DNA from: Nocardia yamanashiensis NBRC 100130
GTDB lineage: Bacteria; Actinomycetota; Actinomycetes; Mycobacteriales; Mycobacteriaceae
Direction of reading: 5' to 3'
Assembly: GCF_001613325.1 (NCBI RefSeq)
Contig: NZ_BDCD01000050.1
Span: 1 to 44,276 of the forward strand
DNA length: 44,276 nucleotides
The notes under the pieces were generated by a model. It saw only the letters and a program-made list of their open reading frames with translations. It had not been told where the DNA came from and did no database searches. Position numbers and translations under genes: made by a program. Within the stretch, counting starts at the first letter, position 1, and each line of letters begins with the position of its first letter. Below are positions 26,452 to 35,476 of this stretch, piece by piece.

Positions 26452-27066
26452 GTGCCCACCCCGCCGAAACCGACTCCGACCCGCACCGATGCGGGCGACG
26501 ACATCGAATCCCGCATCCTGGACGCCGCGCTGATCCAGTTCCAGAAGGTCGGGGTCAAGAAGTCGACCATCGAGGATGTCGCCAAACAGGCGGGCGTGGA
26601 CCGGGTCACCGTCTACCGCCGGGTGGGCTCCCGCGACGACCTGGTGCAAGCCGTCGTGCGCCGCGAGGTCGAACGCCTACTGGCCGAACTGGCCGGCCTG
26701 CCCGCACAACACGACGACATCACCGAACTGATCACCCGGGTGTTCACCATCGTCGTAACCCGCTGGCGCGCACACCCCCTGGTGGAGCGACTGCTCAGCG
26801 TGGAACCCGAGCGCGTGATCATGAAACTCACCGCCGACGACAACGGCGTCTTCGCCCTCTCCGTGGCGGCGACCGCGCAGATCCTCGCCGACGCGGCCCG
26901 GCGCGGATTGTTCACCGCCCCGGACGATCTCGCCATCAGATCCGAAATAGCCTGCCGCGTAGTGCATTCCATGATCCTGGTGCCGCGCGGGGCGATCGAG
27001 GTGCACACCGACGCCGAACTGGCCGATTACGCGGGCAAGTACCTGGTGCCGATCATCATCGGCTGA
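26452..27066 (+). CDS. TetR-family regulator of the oxygenase operon
   Basis: The 204-residue product starts at GTG 26452. The HTH covers ILDAALIQFQKVGVKKSTIE and VAKQAGVDRVTVYRRVGSRD; the C-terminal ligand domain follows. It is divergent from the four-gene oxygenase operon, and the shared 98-base region holds a 51-base inverted-repeat array, so autoregulation and control of the operon are likely. It is convergent with the next TetR gene, with only 9 bases between the stops. Confidence 0.88.
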   Translation: MPTPPKPTPTRTDAGDDIESRILDAALIQFQKVGVKKSTIEDVAKQAGVDRVTVYRRVGSRDDLVQAVVRREVERLLAELAGLPAQHDDITELITRVFTIVVTRWRAHPLVERLLSVEPERVIMKLTADDNGVFALSVAATAQILADAARRGLFTAPDDLAIRSEIACRVVHSMILVPRGAIEVHTDAELADYAGKYLVPIIIG

Positions 27067-27075
27067 TCGGACCCC

Positions 27076-27696
27076 TCAGGCGGACGGTGTCGCGCCGAGG
27101 GCGCGCAGCACCAAGGGCAACAGCCCGTCCGCGATCCGCTCGGCATCCGCCGCATCGAAGGCGTCCGGGGTCGAGGTGGTGAAGAAGAACCGGCTCATCA
27201 CCGGCCCGATGACGAGATCGCCGATCAGGTCGGCGTTTTCGACCGCCGCGATCTCGCCGCGTTCGACGCCGCGGCGCACGGCCTCGCCCACCCGGTCCCG
27301 GACCGGTTGCAGGAAGGCCGCCGCCATCGCCTCCGCGAGCACCCCGTTGTGCGAGGCTTCGCCGATCAAGGCGCGCAGCAGCATGCCGCTCGGGCCGGTG
27401 GATACGACCGCCTTGGCGCGCAGGATCGTTCGCAGATCGCCTTCCAGGCTGCCGGTGTCCGGCGCGTCGCCCGCATGCTCGCCGTAGGTGGAGGCGGCGG
27501 CGACCACCAGGGCTTCCTTGGAGGACCAGCGGCGGTAGAGGGTGGCGGTGGAGACGCCGGCCCGGGTCGCCACGGCGGCGGTGGTGAGGCCGCCGTAGCC
27601 GGTTTCGGCGAGGACGGCCAGCGTCGCGTCCAGGATCGCCTGATCCCGGGCGGCGTCGCGGGGTCGGCCGCGGCGGACGGTGGCCTCTGCTGTCAT
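27076..27696 (-). CDS. TetR-family regulator next to aldehyde dehydrogenase
   Basis: From ATG 27696 the protein has 206 residues. The HTH reads ILDATLAVLAETGYGGLTTA and VATRAGVSTATLYRRWSSKE, followed by a TetR_C-like domain (LLRALIGEASHNGVLAEAMA). It is divergent from the ALDH gene across 87 bases holding one 27-base inverted repeat, so it probably controls that gene and itself. The frame is open far upstream (to 29262), but that part is antisense to ALDH. Confidence 0.9.
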   Translation of the reverse strand: MTAEATVRRGRPRDAARDQAILDATLAVLAETGYGGLTTAAVATRAGVSTATLYRRWSSKEALVVAAASTYGEHAGDAPDTGSLEGDLRTILRAKAVVSTGPSGMLLRALIGEASHNGVLAEAMAAAFLQPVRDRVGEAVRRGVERGEIAAVENADLIGDLVIGPVMSRFFFTTSTPDAFDAADAERIADGLLPLVLRALGATPSA

Positions 27697-27743
27697 GGCG
27701 TCAGCGTACTGCGTACCCAGAGCGGGAACGGAACCCGCCGAAT

Positions 27744-27770
27744 TACGAAACTGAATCCTTTCGTTTCGTA
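27744..27770. promoter_or_regulatory. TetR operator upstream of aldehyde dehydrogenase
   Basis: TACGAAAC (27744-27751) and GTTTCGTA (27763-27770) are perfect 8-base arms with an 11-base spacer, ending 13 bases before the ALDH ATG. TATAGT directly follows and could be the promoter -10, so binding would block transcription. Confidence 0.75.
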
Positions 27771-27783
27771 TATAGTGACCGGT

Positions 27784-29184
27784 ATGACCGATTCCGCAGT
27801 TCTTGCCGAGGCCGTGGCCGCGGCGGGCACCGTCGCCCGCCTGCGCGATACCTTCGCCACCGGCCACACCCGACCGCTCGCCTGGCGCAAGGCGCAGCTG
27901 GCCGCGCTGAAGCGCATGCTGGTCGAGCGCGAGGATGCCTTCGCCGCCGCCCTGCACGCCGATCTGGGCAAGAGCGCGCTGGAGTCGTACACCACCGAGA
28001 TCGGGTTCACGATCAATGAGATCGACCATGCGGTAAAGCAATTGGAGCGCTGGCTGCGGCCCAGCCGCGCCCGGGTGCCGCAGGCGCTGGCCCCGGCGCG
28101 CGCCCGCACCGTGCTGGAACCGCTCGGCACCGTGTTGATCATCAGCCCCTGGAACTACCCGCTGCAGCTGGCGCTGGCGCCGCTGGTCGGCGCGCTGGCC
28201 GCCGGTAACTGCGCGGTCGTCAAGCCGAGCGAACTGGCTCCGGCGACCTCGGCGGCCATCGCGGAATGGCTGCCGGCGTACCTCGACACGGCCGCGGTCG
28301 CGGTGGTCGAAGGCGCGGTCAAGGAGACCACCGACCTGCTGGACCAGCGTTTCGACCACATCTTCTACACCGGCAACGGCACGGTCGGGCGGATCGTCAT
28401 GACCGCCGCGGCCAAGCACCTGACCCCGGTCACGCTGGAGCTGGGTGGCAAGAGCCCCGCGGTCGTCGACCCCGGCACCGATCTGGCGGCCTCCGCCCGG
28501 CGGCTGGTGTGGGGCAAGTTCATGAACGCCGGACAGACCTGCGTCGCACCGGACTACATCCTCGCGATCGGCGAGACCGCGCGCGAACTCGAACCGCTCC
28601 TCACCCAGGCCGTGCGCGACATGTACGGCGAAAACCCGCAGCAGAGCACCGATTACGGGCGGATCGTCAACGAACGGCACTTCGATCGCCTGACCGCGCT
28701 GCTGGGCGACGGCCGCATCGTCACCGGCGGCGACACCGATCGCGCGAGCCGCTACCTCGCCCCCACCGTGCTCGCCGACGTCGATCCGGAATCGCCGGTC
28801 ATGAAGGAAGAGATCTTCGGGCCGATCCTGCCCATCGTGCGGGTACGGGACCTGGACGAGGCGATCGCCTTCATCACCGCCCGCGACAAGCCCCTCGCCC
28901 TCTACGCTTTCCTCGGCTCCGACGCCGCCAAGCAGCGCCTCCTCACCGAAACCTCTTCCGGCGCCCTGGCTTTCGGCATCACGAATGCCCACCTGGCGGT
29001 GGCGGGCCTGCCGTTCGGCGGCGTCGGCGAGAGCGGCATGGGCCGCTACCACGGCGCGTACTCCATCGAGACCTTCAGCCACGCCAAGGCGGTGCTCGAC
29101 AAGCCGCTGCGCCCGGACACCCTGCGTATCGCCTATCCTCCGTTCACCGGGTTGAAGGAACGGCTGCTGCGCCGCCTGCTCTGA
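27784..29184 (+). CDS. NAD(P)-dependent aldehyde dehydrogenase (ALDH3-like)
   Basis: The 466-residue enzyme has the ALDH catalytic pair Glu219 (TLELGGKSP) and Cys253 (NAGQTCVAPDY). The cofactor region contains ISPWNYPLQL and KPSELAPATS. The short length and C-terminus (PPFTGLKERLLRRLL) resemble the ALDH3 group that oxidises fatty and aromatic aldehydes to acids. It is expected to be cytoplasmic, perhaps membrane-associated through the basic C-terminus. A divergent TetR gene and a 27-base inverted repeat suggest aldehyde- or substrate-induced expression. The amine oxidase operon on the other strand would yield its substrates, though a direct link is an inference. Confidence 0.93.
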   Translation: MTDSAVLAEAVAAAGTVARLRDTFATGHTRPLAWRKAQLAALKRMLVEREDAFAAALHADLGKSALESYTTEIGFTINEIDHAVKQLERWLRPSRARVPQALAPARARTVLEPLGTVLIISPWNYPLQLALAPLVGALAAGNCAVVKPSELAPATSAAIAEWLPAYLDTAAVAVVEGAVKETTDLLDQRFDHIFYTGNGTVGRIVMTAAAKHLTPVTLELGGKSPAVVDPGTDLAASARRLVWGKFMNAGQTCVAPDYILAIGETARELEPLLTQAVRDMYGENPQQSTDYGRIVNERHFDRLTALLGDGRIVTGGDTDRASRYLAPTVLADVDPESPVMKEEIFGPILPIVRVRDLDEAIAFITARDKPLALYAFLGSDAAKQRLLTETSSGALAFGITNAHLAVAGLPFGGVGESGMGRYHGAYSIETFSHAKAVLDKPLRPDTLRIAYPPFTGLKERLLRRLL

Positions 29185-29539
29185 GCCCGGCCAGCGCCCC
29201 CAGCGCGAGCGCGATCTCGCATACGGCGATCCCGGTCGCCGCGTGCGGAATCCACGCCGCACCGCTGCCGTGACCGCCGTGGGCCGGCAGGGCGAGGTGC
29301 AGTGCGATCATGACGGCGCTGGTTCCCACGCTGACCTGCCAGACCCGCGCCCGCGGGTCCGTCCACAGATGCCAGGCACAGGCCAGGCACGCCAGGCTCA
29401 TCAGATTCACCAGGGCGAACAACGGCATGGACGATCCGTGTCCCGGCGTCCCCGCCGCGTGCAGCAAGGCCGATCCCGCGGCCAGCGCCGCACAGCATCG
29501 AGCCGTGATGCGGTGCGGCGCAACGGAAACAGCGGTCAT
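29144..29539 (-). CDS. Small His-rich four-helix membrane protein
   Basis: The 131-residue product has about four hydrophobic helices. Loops between them carry His and Met (TPGHGSSMPLF and ALPAHGGHGSGAAW), which could bind copper. I do not recognise the family. The ATG overlaps the amine oxidase stop by 4 bases (ATGA), so the two are translated together. A role in copper supply to the amine oxidase is a reasonable guess, not shown. The 3' end overlaps the convergent ALDH gene by 41 bases. Confidence 0.65.
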   Translation of the reverse strand: MTAVSVAPHRITARCCAALAAGSALLHAAGTPGHGSSMPLFALVNLMSLACLACAWHLWTDPRARVWQVSVGTSAVMIALHLALPAHGGHGSGAAWIPHAATGIAVCEIALALGALAGLRAGGAAAVPSTR

Positions 29540-31473
29540 TGCGGATGGCAGCAGTGGGCGGCGGCGCTGGGCGGTACGCCGAGGACGGGATTGCGGTCGA
29601 AGAAGCCGTAGGGCTGGAGTTTGAACCCCGCATAGTCCACCGGCATGACCGGCCAGTCCTCCGGGCGCGGGAAGTGGGTGAGCCCGAAGGTGTGCCACAG
29701 CACCAGATCCTCGCCGTCGAGGGAGCGGTTCGCCGCCATATAGGCGGGCAGGCCATCGCCGCCCGGATGCTGATTCACCAGATCCCCCGCCGGATACCGC
29801 TCTGCACGCGCGTACCGCGTCACCCACAGCTGCCGGGTGGTGAACGCCGCCCGGGCCGCGATGGAGGAGGACGGGTCGGCCAGCAGGGTCGGCGTCTGGT
29901 GCGCGTGCAGCACGTAGGCGGTGGGATCGCCCATCCGATTGGTGTGCTCGGTGCTGACGATGTGCCACACCCGTCCGTTGGCGGCGTCGGCGTCGCGGGC
30001 GCCCTCGGCCTCGCTGACCAGCCGGGTCTTCTTGGCGGTGAAGGCGTTTCCCCAAGGATTGTCCGGCCCGACCGGCACGCGGCCGACCTCCACTTCGTCG
30101 ACCGCATTGGCCACGCCGTCGACCATCATGTCCAGGCGCGCGCTGAAAAGGTGCTGGTGGTAGGGCAGTCCGAGCCCGGGCGCGACCTCGCTCTGATACG
30201 CCGACCCCTCCGGCGGATAGGCTGCGGTGAACGCGACGCCGGTGAGTTTCGCCTCGCATTCGATGGTGCCGTCCAGGTACAGGTACCAGTAGAAGCCGTA
30301 GTCGTAATTGCCGACGGTGGTGAAGAAGCTGATCACCAGCCGCCGCTGCCGCCGCACCTCGCTGACGCCGGTGAACAGGTCGGTGTGCTTCCAGAGCGTG
30401 CCGTAGTCCTCCTCGTGCAGGCAGATGGCGTTCGGGATGGTGCGCGGCATACCCAGTTCGTCGCTCAACACCGCGTCGAAGTAATGGATTTCGCCGAGAC
30501 AGTCGCAGCCCAGGCGCAGCGAGTTGGTGAACCGGCCGAAGAGGTATTCGCCGGTGTCGAAGTAGTTCTGCCAGAAGCGGGTCGGGGACGGGTCGGCGTA
30601 GGGCACCACCATCTCAGCGATGGAGGCGCGGTAGAGCACCGGCCGGTAGCGCTCGCCGTCGCGAATCCGCAACCGGCGCAGGATGAGTCCTTCCCGGGCG
30701 TCGAAGCCGAGTTGCAGCCGCCAGTTCGCCCATTCGACGCGATCGCCGTCGACCCGGAAGCTGGGACCGTCGGGCTGGGTGATCTCGATGGGCTTGAGGT
30801 CCTCGAATCCCGGCGCGGCCAAGGCCGGGTCCTGGAAGTTGCCGTGCTCGTCGGGGACGTCGAGGATCCGATGGTCGATGAGCTCCAGCAGTTCCCGGCC
30901 GATGATGTCCACGTATGCGCACAGCCCGTCCACCGGGTGCGCCCACGGATGATCCTCGGGATGGTCCTGCCGGAAGGCGAACACCCGGATGATGCGCCGC
31001 CCCTCCTCGCCCGGGATGCCGTAGCTGCCCGCCGACAGCGGAACGCAGACCGTGGCGGCCGGGTCGACGCCGCGGGCGCGCAGGGCGGCGCACCAGCTGT
31101 CGTCGCCGGCGAGGATGACGCCGACCTCCGCGAACTCCTCCTCGAGGATCGGCACTCGGCCGCGGCTGCCCGACAGCACCGTGTCGGCCCGGATCTCGTG
31201 GGAGGTGAGCGAGACCAGCACATCGCGGGACACTCCGGTCGAGATGTCCAGCAGCAGGATGCGCGCGAGCCGTTCGGGTGCGAGACCGGCGCCGTCGTGA
31301 TGGGCCAGCACGGCGGCCTTGTCCGGCTCGTCCAGGCCGACATAGACGAACCGGACGGTCGAGCCGACCAGACCGGCCGCGCTCAGGATCTCGCGCACGG
31401 CGTCGATCTCGGCGGCATCGAGCGCTGCGAGAGCGGAATCCAATGCGGTGCGGGCAGTTTCAACGGTGGACAT
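29536..31473 (-). CDS. Copper amine oxidase (TPQ cofactor)
   Basis: This 645-residue protein is a full-length copper/topaquinone amine oxidase, which turns primary amines into aldehydes, ammonia and H2O2. The cofactor Tyr390 is in VGNYDYG (NYD/E motif). The catalytic base is Asp306 in YFDTGEYLFG. The copper ligands are His439 and His441 (YHQHLF) and His600 (LTHFPRPEDW). Spacing from base to cofactor (84 residues) equals that of the Arthrobacter globiformis enzyme (D298, Y382). No signal peptide is seen. The C-terminus ends in HCCHPQ, an unusual Cys/His tail. It is downstream of an APC permease (27-base gap, AGGAG) and upstream of the small membrane protein. Substrate: probably an aromatic or polyamine-type primary amine. 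Confidence 0.95.
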   Translation of the reverse strand: MSTVETARTALDSALAALDAAEIDAVREILSAAGLVGSTVRFVYVGLDEPDKAAVLAHHDGAGLAPERLARILLLDISTGVSRDVLVSLTSHEIRADTVLSGSRGRVPILEEEFAEVGVILAGDDSWCAALRARGVDPAATVCVPLSAGSYGIPGEEGRRIIRVFAFRQDHPEDHPWAHPVDGLCAYVDIIGRELLELIDHRILDVPDEHGNFQDPALAAPGFEDLKPIEITQPDGPSFRVDGDRVEWANWRLQLGFDAREGLILRRLRIRDGERYRPVLYRASIAEMVVPYADPSPTRFWQNYFDTGEYLFGRFTNSLRLGCDCLGEIHYFDAVLSDELGMPRTIPNAICLHEEDYGTLWKHTDLFTGVSEVRRQRRLVISFFTTVGNYDYGFYWYLYLDGTIECEAKLTGVAFTAAYPPEGSAYQSEVAPGLGLPYHQHLFSARLDMMVDGVANAVDEVEVGRVPVGPDNPWGNAFTAKKTRLVSEAEGARDADAANGRVWHIVSTEHTNRMGDPTAYVLHAHQTPTLLADPSSSIAARAAFTTRQLWVTRYARAERYPAGDLVNQHPGGDGLPAYMAANRSLDGEDLVLWHTFGLTHFPRPEDWPVMPVDYAGFKLQPYGFFDRNPVLGVPPSAAAHCCHPQ

Positions 31474-31500
31474 GTGAATACTCCTGGTTGGTAAGGAAAT

Positions 31501-32949
31501 TCAGGCGGCGATGGCATCGACGATGCCGTCGTAGACCGTTCGGTTGGCGCGCCGCAGCGTGTACGCCTGAGCGATGCCGGCCAGCGGGAACGCGGCGGTG
31601 ACGGCCAGCAGCACCGCGGCGAGGGCGGTCGAACCGCCGATCAGCGTCGGGAAGTTCACCACGATCAGCCCGGCCGCCACCGCCAGCCCGAGCAGCCCGA
31701 ACGCCGGTGCGATCCGGGTGTGCCAGCGGCGGGTATCGCTGCCGGTGCGCGCGAAGTAGACGATGACCGCCGCGCAGGTGACCGCCATCAGCACCGCCAC
31801 GCCGAGACTCGCCACGCCGGAGAACCAGGTGAACACTTCGAGTTCCGGATCGAGGCCGCACAGCGCGAAGACCGCGATCAGGGCGCCCGCCGTGCCGGTC
31901 TGCGCGAGCGAGGACAGATGCGGCGATCGGTGGCGGTCGTGCACGCGGGCCAGCCCGCTCGGCAGCACATTGGTCGCGGCCATCGAATGCTGGTAGCGCG
32001 CAACCACATTGTGGAAGGAGAGCACGCAGGCGAACAGGCTGGTGAGCAGCAGTACGTTGACGGCGACCGCACCGGCGGTGCCCAGATACTCCTGCGCGGT
32101 GCGGACGATGAGATCGCCGGGGTTCTCGGCGGCCGCGGCCACGATGCCGTCCGGCCCCCACGCCATGACCAGCGCCCAGGACGCGAACGCATAGAGCACA
32201 CCGATGGCCAGCACCGCGCCGTAGGTGGCGAGCGGGATGGTCCGGGCGGGATCGCGGGCCTCGTCCCGGAACACGGCGGTGGCCTCGAAGCCGATGAACC
32301 CGGCGATGGCCAGCATCAGGCCCAGCCCGGGCGAGCCGGAGAGCACCGTCTCGGGCGAGAACGGTTGCGCCGACAGCCCTTCCGCGCCGCCCCGGGCCAT
32401 CACCACGACGCTGAGCAGCAGCACGATGCCGACCTCGGCGATCAGCAACAGCCCGAGCGCCTTGGAGCTCACCTCGATATGCCGGTAGCCGAGCACGCCG
32501 ACCACAGCGACGATCGCCAGCGCGTAGCCGTACCAGGGCAGTTCGGGGCCGCCGATATCCACGATCGAGCGCCGGAGCGCCGCGCCGAGGAATCCGTACA
32601 CGGCCACCTGCACCATCGTGTAGGTCAACCAGGCCAGGTAGGCCGCGCCCAGTCCGAGCGGGCGGCCCAGCCCGTACCCGATATAGGTGAAGAACGCACC
32701 GGCTTTCGGCACGTGGCGGCTCATGGCGCTGAGCCCGACCGCGAACAGCAGCAGCACGATCGCCGACACCACGAACATGGCCGGATAGCCGGCGCCGTTG
32801 CCGATGAGGATGGCGATCGGCGCGCCGCCGCCGATCACGGTGAGCGGCGCGGCGGCCGCGACCACCATGAAGATGATCGCGCCGGGACCGAGCGAACCGC
32901 GCAGTCCGGCGGGCGGTGACGCCGGGCCGGATGGGGATGTGGGGGCCAT
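31501..32949 (-). CDS. APC-family amino acid/amine permease
   Basis: The 482-residue protein has about twelve hydrophobic helices in the APC (amino acid-polyamine-organocation) pattern. The first helix reads LGPGAIIFMVVAAAAPLTVI, and ASWALVMAWGPDG and YGFLGAALR lie in the body. It is predicted to import amino acids or amines in exchange or with protons. The amine oxidase gene lies 27 bases downstream on the same strand, so it probably brings in the oxidase substrate. It is divergent from a second APC permease at 33147, with a 197-base gap holding a short inverted repeat. Confidence 0.85.
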   Translation of the reverse strand: MAPTSPSGPASPPAGLRGSLGPGAIIFMVVAAAAPLTVIGGGAPIAILIGNGAGYPAMFVVSAIVLLLFAVGLSAMSRHVPKAGAFFTYIGYGLGRPLGLGAAYLAWLTYTMVQVAVYGFLGAALRRSIVDIGGPELPWYGYALAIVAVVGVLGYRHIEVSSKALGLLLIAEVGIVLLLSVVVMARGGAEGLSAQPFSPETVLSGSPGLGLMLAIAGFIGFEATAVFRDEARDPARTIPLATYGAVLAIGVLYAFASWALVMAWGPDGIVAAAAENPGDLIVRTAQEYLGTAGAVAVNVLLLTSLFACVLSFHNVVARYQHSMAATNVLPSGLARVHDRHRSPHLSSLAQTGTAGALIAVFALCGLDPELEVFTWFSGVASLGVAVLMAVTCAAVIVYFARTGSDTRRWHTRIAPAFGLLGLAVAAGLIVVNFPTLIGGSTALAAVLLAVTAAFPLAGIAQAYTLRRANRTVYDGIVDAIAA

Positions 32950-33063
32950 GTGGCACCTCCGGAAGAGCGAGGATCTTTGACCCTCAACACTGTCGGCACA
33001 CCGTTTTTCGGGATGGTGATGCGGCGGTAAAGGTCGAGGCCACCGCGAATGAGACCGTCCGGC

Positions 33064-33079
33064 ACGAGAGCTGTCTCGT
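33064..33079. promoter_or_regulatory. Inverted repeat between divergent permeases
   Basis: ACGAGAGCTGTCTCGT: perfect 6-base arms around GCTG, between the two divergent permease genes. A binding site for the nearby IclR regulator is possible; the factor is not known. Confidence 0.45.
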
Positions 33080-33146
33080 TCGCGACCACACAGTCCTCAT
33101 CTCCCCGAAACCGGTGCGATACATGGTTTTCGTAGTTTCCGGGCGT

Positions 33147-34673
33147 ATGGATGCCCGCAGCAGCGCACTCGACCGCGCGATCGCCGACCCGCCGCCGGTG
33201 CGCGGGGTGCACGCCACCTCCCCCATGTCCGGGCTGCGCCGCCGCAGTCTGGGCTTCGCCGGGCTGCTGTCGCAATCGGTGTCGGCCATCGCCCCGTGCG
33301 CGGCCGCCGCGACGGTGCCGGGCATGCTGGTGAGCACCAGCGGTGACGGGGCGCTGTGGGCGGCGATCCTCGGCGTCGGACTGACCCTGCCGGTGGCGGC
33401 GGCCATCAACCAGTTCACCAAACGCGTCGCGACGGCGGGTTCGCTCTATACCTTCACGGCCAAGGGACTCGGCGCGACAGCCGCCTTCCTGTGCGGCATC
33501 GGGCTGATCCTCGGATACGGGTTCATCGCCATGTACTCCTTCGCCCACATCGGTTTGCAGGTGTCGAATCTGCTGGGCGCGATGGGTTTCGAGGCGGGTT
33601 CGAGCGGATCGGTCCCGCTGTTGAGCGTGCTCGCCGCCGGCGCGGCCTGCGCGGTGGTGATGCTGCGCGGCATCGGCATGTCGGCGCGCTTGAACCTGCT
33701 CGTCGAATCGATCGCGGTGGTGGTGCTGGTCGCACTGGTCGTCGTGCTGTTCCGCGGCCAGGGCCGCCACCCCATCGCCTGGGAACTGCTCGCCCCGCAA
33801 CGTGTTCCGTTCTCCGGACTGGTGGTCGGGGTGGTCATCGCCATCACCGCGTTCGTCGGATTCGAAAGCGCGGCCTCGCTGTCGGTGGAGGCCCGGCGGC
33901 CCTTCGCCGCGGTCCCGCGCGTGCTGATCTGGTCGCCGCTGGCCGCGGGCGTGCTCGTGGTGGCCGCGACCTCGGTGCAGGCCACCGGTTTTCGCGCGGC
34001 CGGCGTCGCGGTCGGCAGCGACCCGGACCCGGTGCGCACCCTGTCGGCGTTCTACGGCGTCGGCTGGATCTCCCCGATTCTCGACTGCGGTGTCGCCGCC
34101 TCGTTCTTCGCCTGTGCGCTGGCGTCCTCGACCGCGCTGGTGCGCGTGCTGATGAGCATGGGCATCGACGGCGTGCTGCCCGCCGTGCATCGCACGCACC
34201 CGGTCTACCGGACCCCGCATCTGGCGATCGGCGTCTCCCTGCCCGTCGTCACCGGCGTCCCGCTGCTGTTGCTCGCGGCGGGCGTCACCCAGGCCGTCGG
34301 CATCCTCCTGGTCGTCTCGGCGGGCGGCTATGTGCTCGCCTACGCCCTGGTCTGCCTCGCGGTCCCGTTCTTCCTGCGCCGCATCGGCGAATTCAGCTTC
34401 GGTCCGGCCGTACTGGCGTGCGGCACCGCGCTCGGCCTCACCGGCTGCCTGTCGGTGTTCCTGGTCGCCGAATGGCGCGGGCCGCGCGCGGCGGGCGTGT
34501 GGCTGCTCGCCCTCGGGATAGCGCTGGGGCTGGCCGGACTCCGGCGCGCCCGACGGCACGGCCCGCACCCGCTCGGCACCCACGACACGCCGATCGGCTC
34601 GGAAGTGCTGGGCGGAGCACGTATTCCGGGCCCCGGCGACGGTGCGACCGCACCCGTGCGGAGCCCGGAGTGA
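33147..34673 (+). CDS. APC-family permease (second copy)
   Basis: From ATG 33147 the product has 508 residues; an in-frame ATG at 33123 is an alternative. About twelve hydrophobic helices are visible, with LGFAGLLSQSVSAIAP as helix 1 and AITAFVGFESAASLSVEARR as the conserved APC region between helices 6 and 7 (GFE motif). It probably carries amino acids or amines. Its stop overlaps the start of the IclR gene by 4 bases, so transporter and regulator are made together. A long Gly/Pro-rich C-terminal tail (about 40 residues) is probably cytoplasmic. The permease at 31501 is transcribed away on the other strand. Confidence 0.85.
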   Translation: MDARSSALDRAIADPPPVRGVHATSPMSGLRRRSLGFAGLLSQSVSAIAPCAAAATVPGMLVSTSGDGALWAAILGVGLTLPVAAAINQFTKRVATAGSLYTFTAKGLGATAAFLCGIGLILGYGFIAMYSFAHIGLQVSNLLGAMGFEAGSSGSVPLLSVLAAGAACAVVMLRGIGMSARLNLLVESIAVVVLVALVVVLFRGQGRHPIAWELLAPQRVPFSGLVVGVVIAITAFVGFESAASLSVEARRPFAAVPRVLIWSPLAAGVLVVAATSVQATGFRAAGVAVGSDPDPVRTLSAFYGVGWISPILDCGVAASFFACALASSTALVRVLMSMGIDGVLPAVHRTHPVYRTPHLAIGVSLPVVTGVPLLLLAAGVTQAVGILLVVSAGGYVLAYALVCLAVPFFLRRIGEFSFGPAVLACGTALGLTGCLSVFLVAEWRGPRAAGVWLLALGIALGLAGLRRARRHGPHPLGTHDTPIGSEVLGGARIPGPGDGATAPVRSPE

Positions 34674-35350
34674 GCACGGCGGGCGGTATCGGCGGGCGGC
34701 AGCCCAAAGCGGTACTGAGCGCGTTGGTGGTCCTGGAAGAGGTGGCCGCCTGCGGTCCGGGCGTGACCGCCCGGGAGATCAGCCGCAATCTCGCCATGCC
34801 CCGCGCCACCGCCTACCGGCTGCTGAATCTGCTGGTGCAGCAGGAGTATCTGGTCCGCACCCCCGACCTGAGCGGTTTCGCCCTCGGCGCCAAAGTCACC
34901 GAGCTCGCCGGAATGGCCGCCCCCGCACCGCTGCCCGACACCGTGCTGGACACCCTCGAGCAGCTCCGCGCGCACACCCGCGGCGGCATCCACCTCACCG
35001 GCTATCTGCGCACCACCACCCCGCGCCCGCGCGTCCGCATCCTCGACGCCGACCCCGAATACCCCATCGAGCACGAGCAGCGCATCACCACCGACCTCAC
35101 CGCGTCGGCCATCGGCCGCCTGGCCCTCGCCGAATCCGATCCCGCCGCCCACCGCGGCTACGCCCTGCAAATCGACGAATTGCGCTCCGGCGCCGGCTGT
35201 CTGAGCCTTCCCATCCGCAACCGGCGCGGCATTCTCGTGGCGGGCCTGACCCTCTCCACCACCTCGGCCCGCCTCCGCGACCTCGACGCCGCCCGCCGCC
35301 TCCTCGCCCCGGGTCACGACCGCCTGCAAGCAGCCTTCCGCGGCCATTGA
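34670..35350 (+). CDS. IclR-type transcriptional regulator
   Basis: From GTG 34670, which overlaps the permease stop (GTGA), the product has 226 residues. The N-terminal winged helix is AVLSALVVLEEVAACGPGVT, ISRNLAMPRATAYRLLNLLV and EYLVRTPDLSGFALGAKV, the pattern of IclR regulators. The effector domain is reduced compared with the usual 250-280-residue proteins but keeps TTDLTASAIGRLAL and the end LSLPIRNRRGILVAGLTLST. It probably senses a small amine- or acid-type ligand and controls the permease or the nearby inverted repeat; this is inferred from position. Confidence 0.8.
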   Translation: MSTAGGIGGRQPKAVLSALVVLEEVAACGPGVTAREISRNLAMPRATAYRLLNLLVQQEYLVRTPDLSGFALGAKVTELAGMAAPAPLPDTVLDTLEQLRAHTRGGIHLTGYLRTTTPRPRVRILDADPEYPIEHEQRITTDLTASAIGRLALAESDPAAHRGYALQIDELRSGAGCLSLPIRNRRGILVAGLTLSTTSARLRDLDAARRLLAPGHDRLQAAFRGH

Positions 35351-35371
35351 GCGGGCGCGGCCGGGATTCTC

Positions 35372-35420
35372 TTGACAATGGCCGGGCGGCCGCCCATCGT
35401 GGAATAGTTAGCATAGCTAA
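35372..35420. promoter_or_regulatory. Promoter region and operator before CAR
   Basis: TTGACA (35372-35377) could be a -35 element. TTAGCATAGCTAA (35408-35420) is a perfect inverted repeat with 5-base arms and an ATA centre, placed 57 bases before the CAR ATG. A regulator binding there could block expression. No -10 element is certain. Confidence 0.45.
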
Positions 35421-35476
35421 TCGGTAGCGACCGCCGTTTCCGGATACGCGCCGTGCGATGAAGCAGGAGGGGCGGT

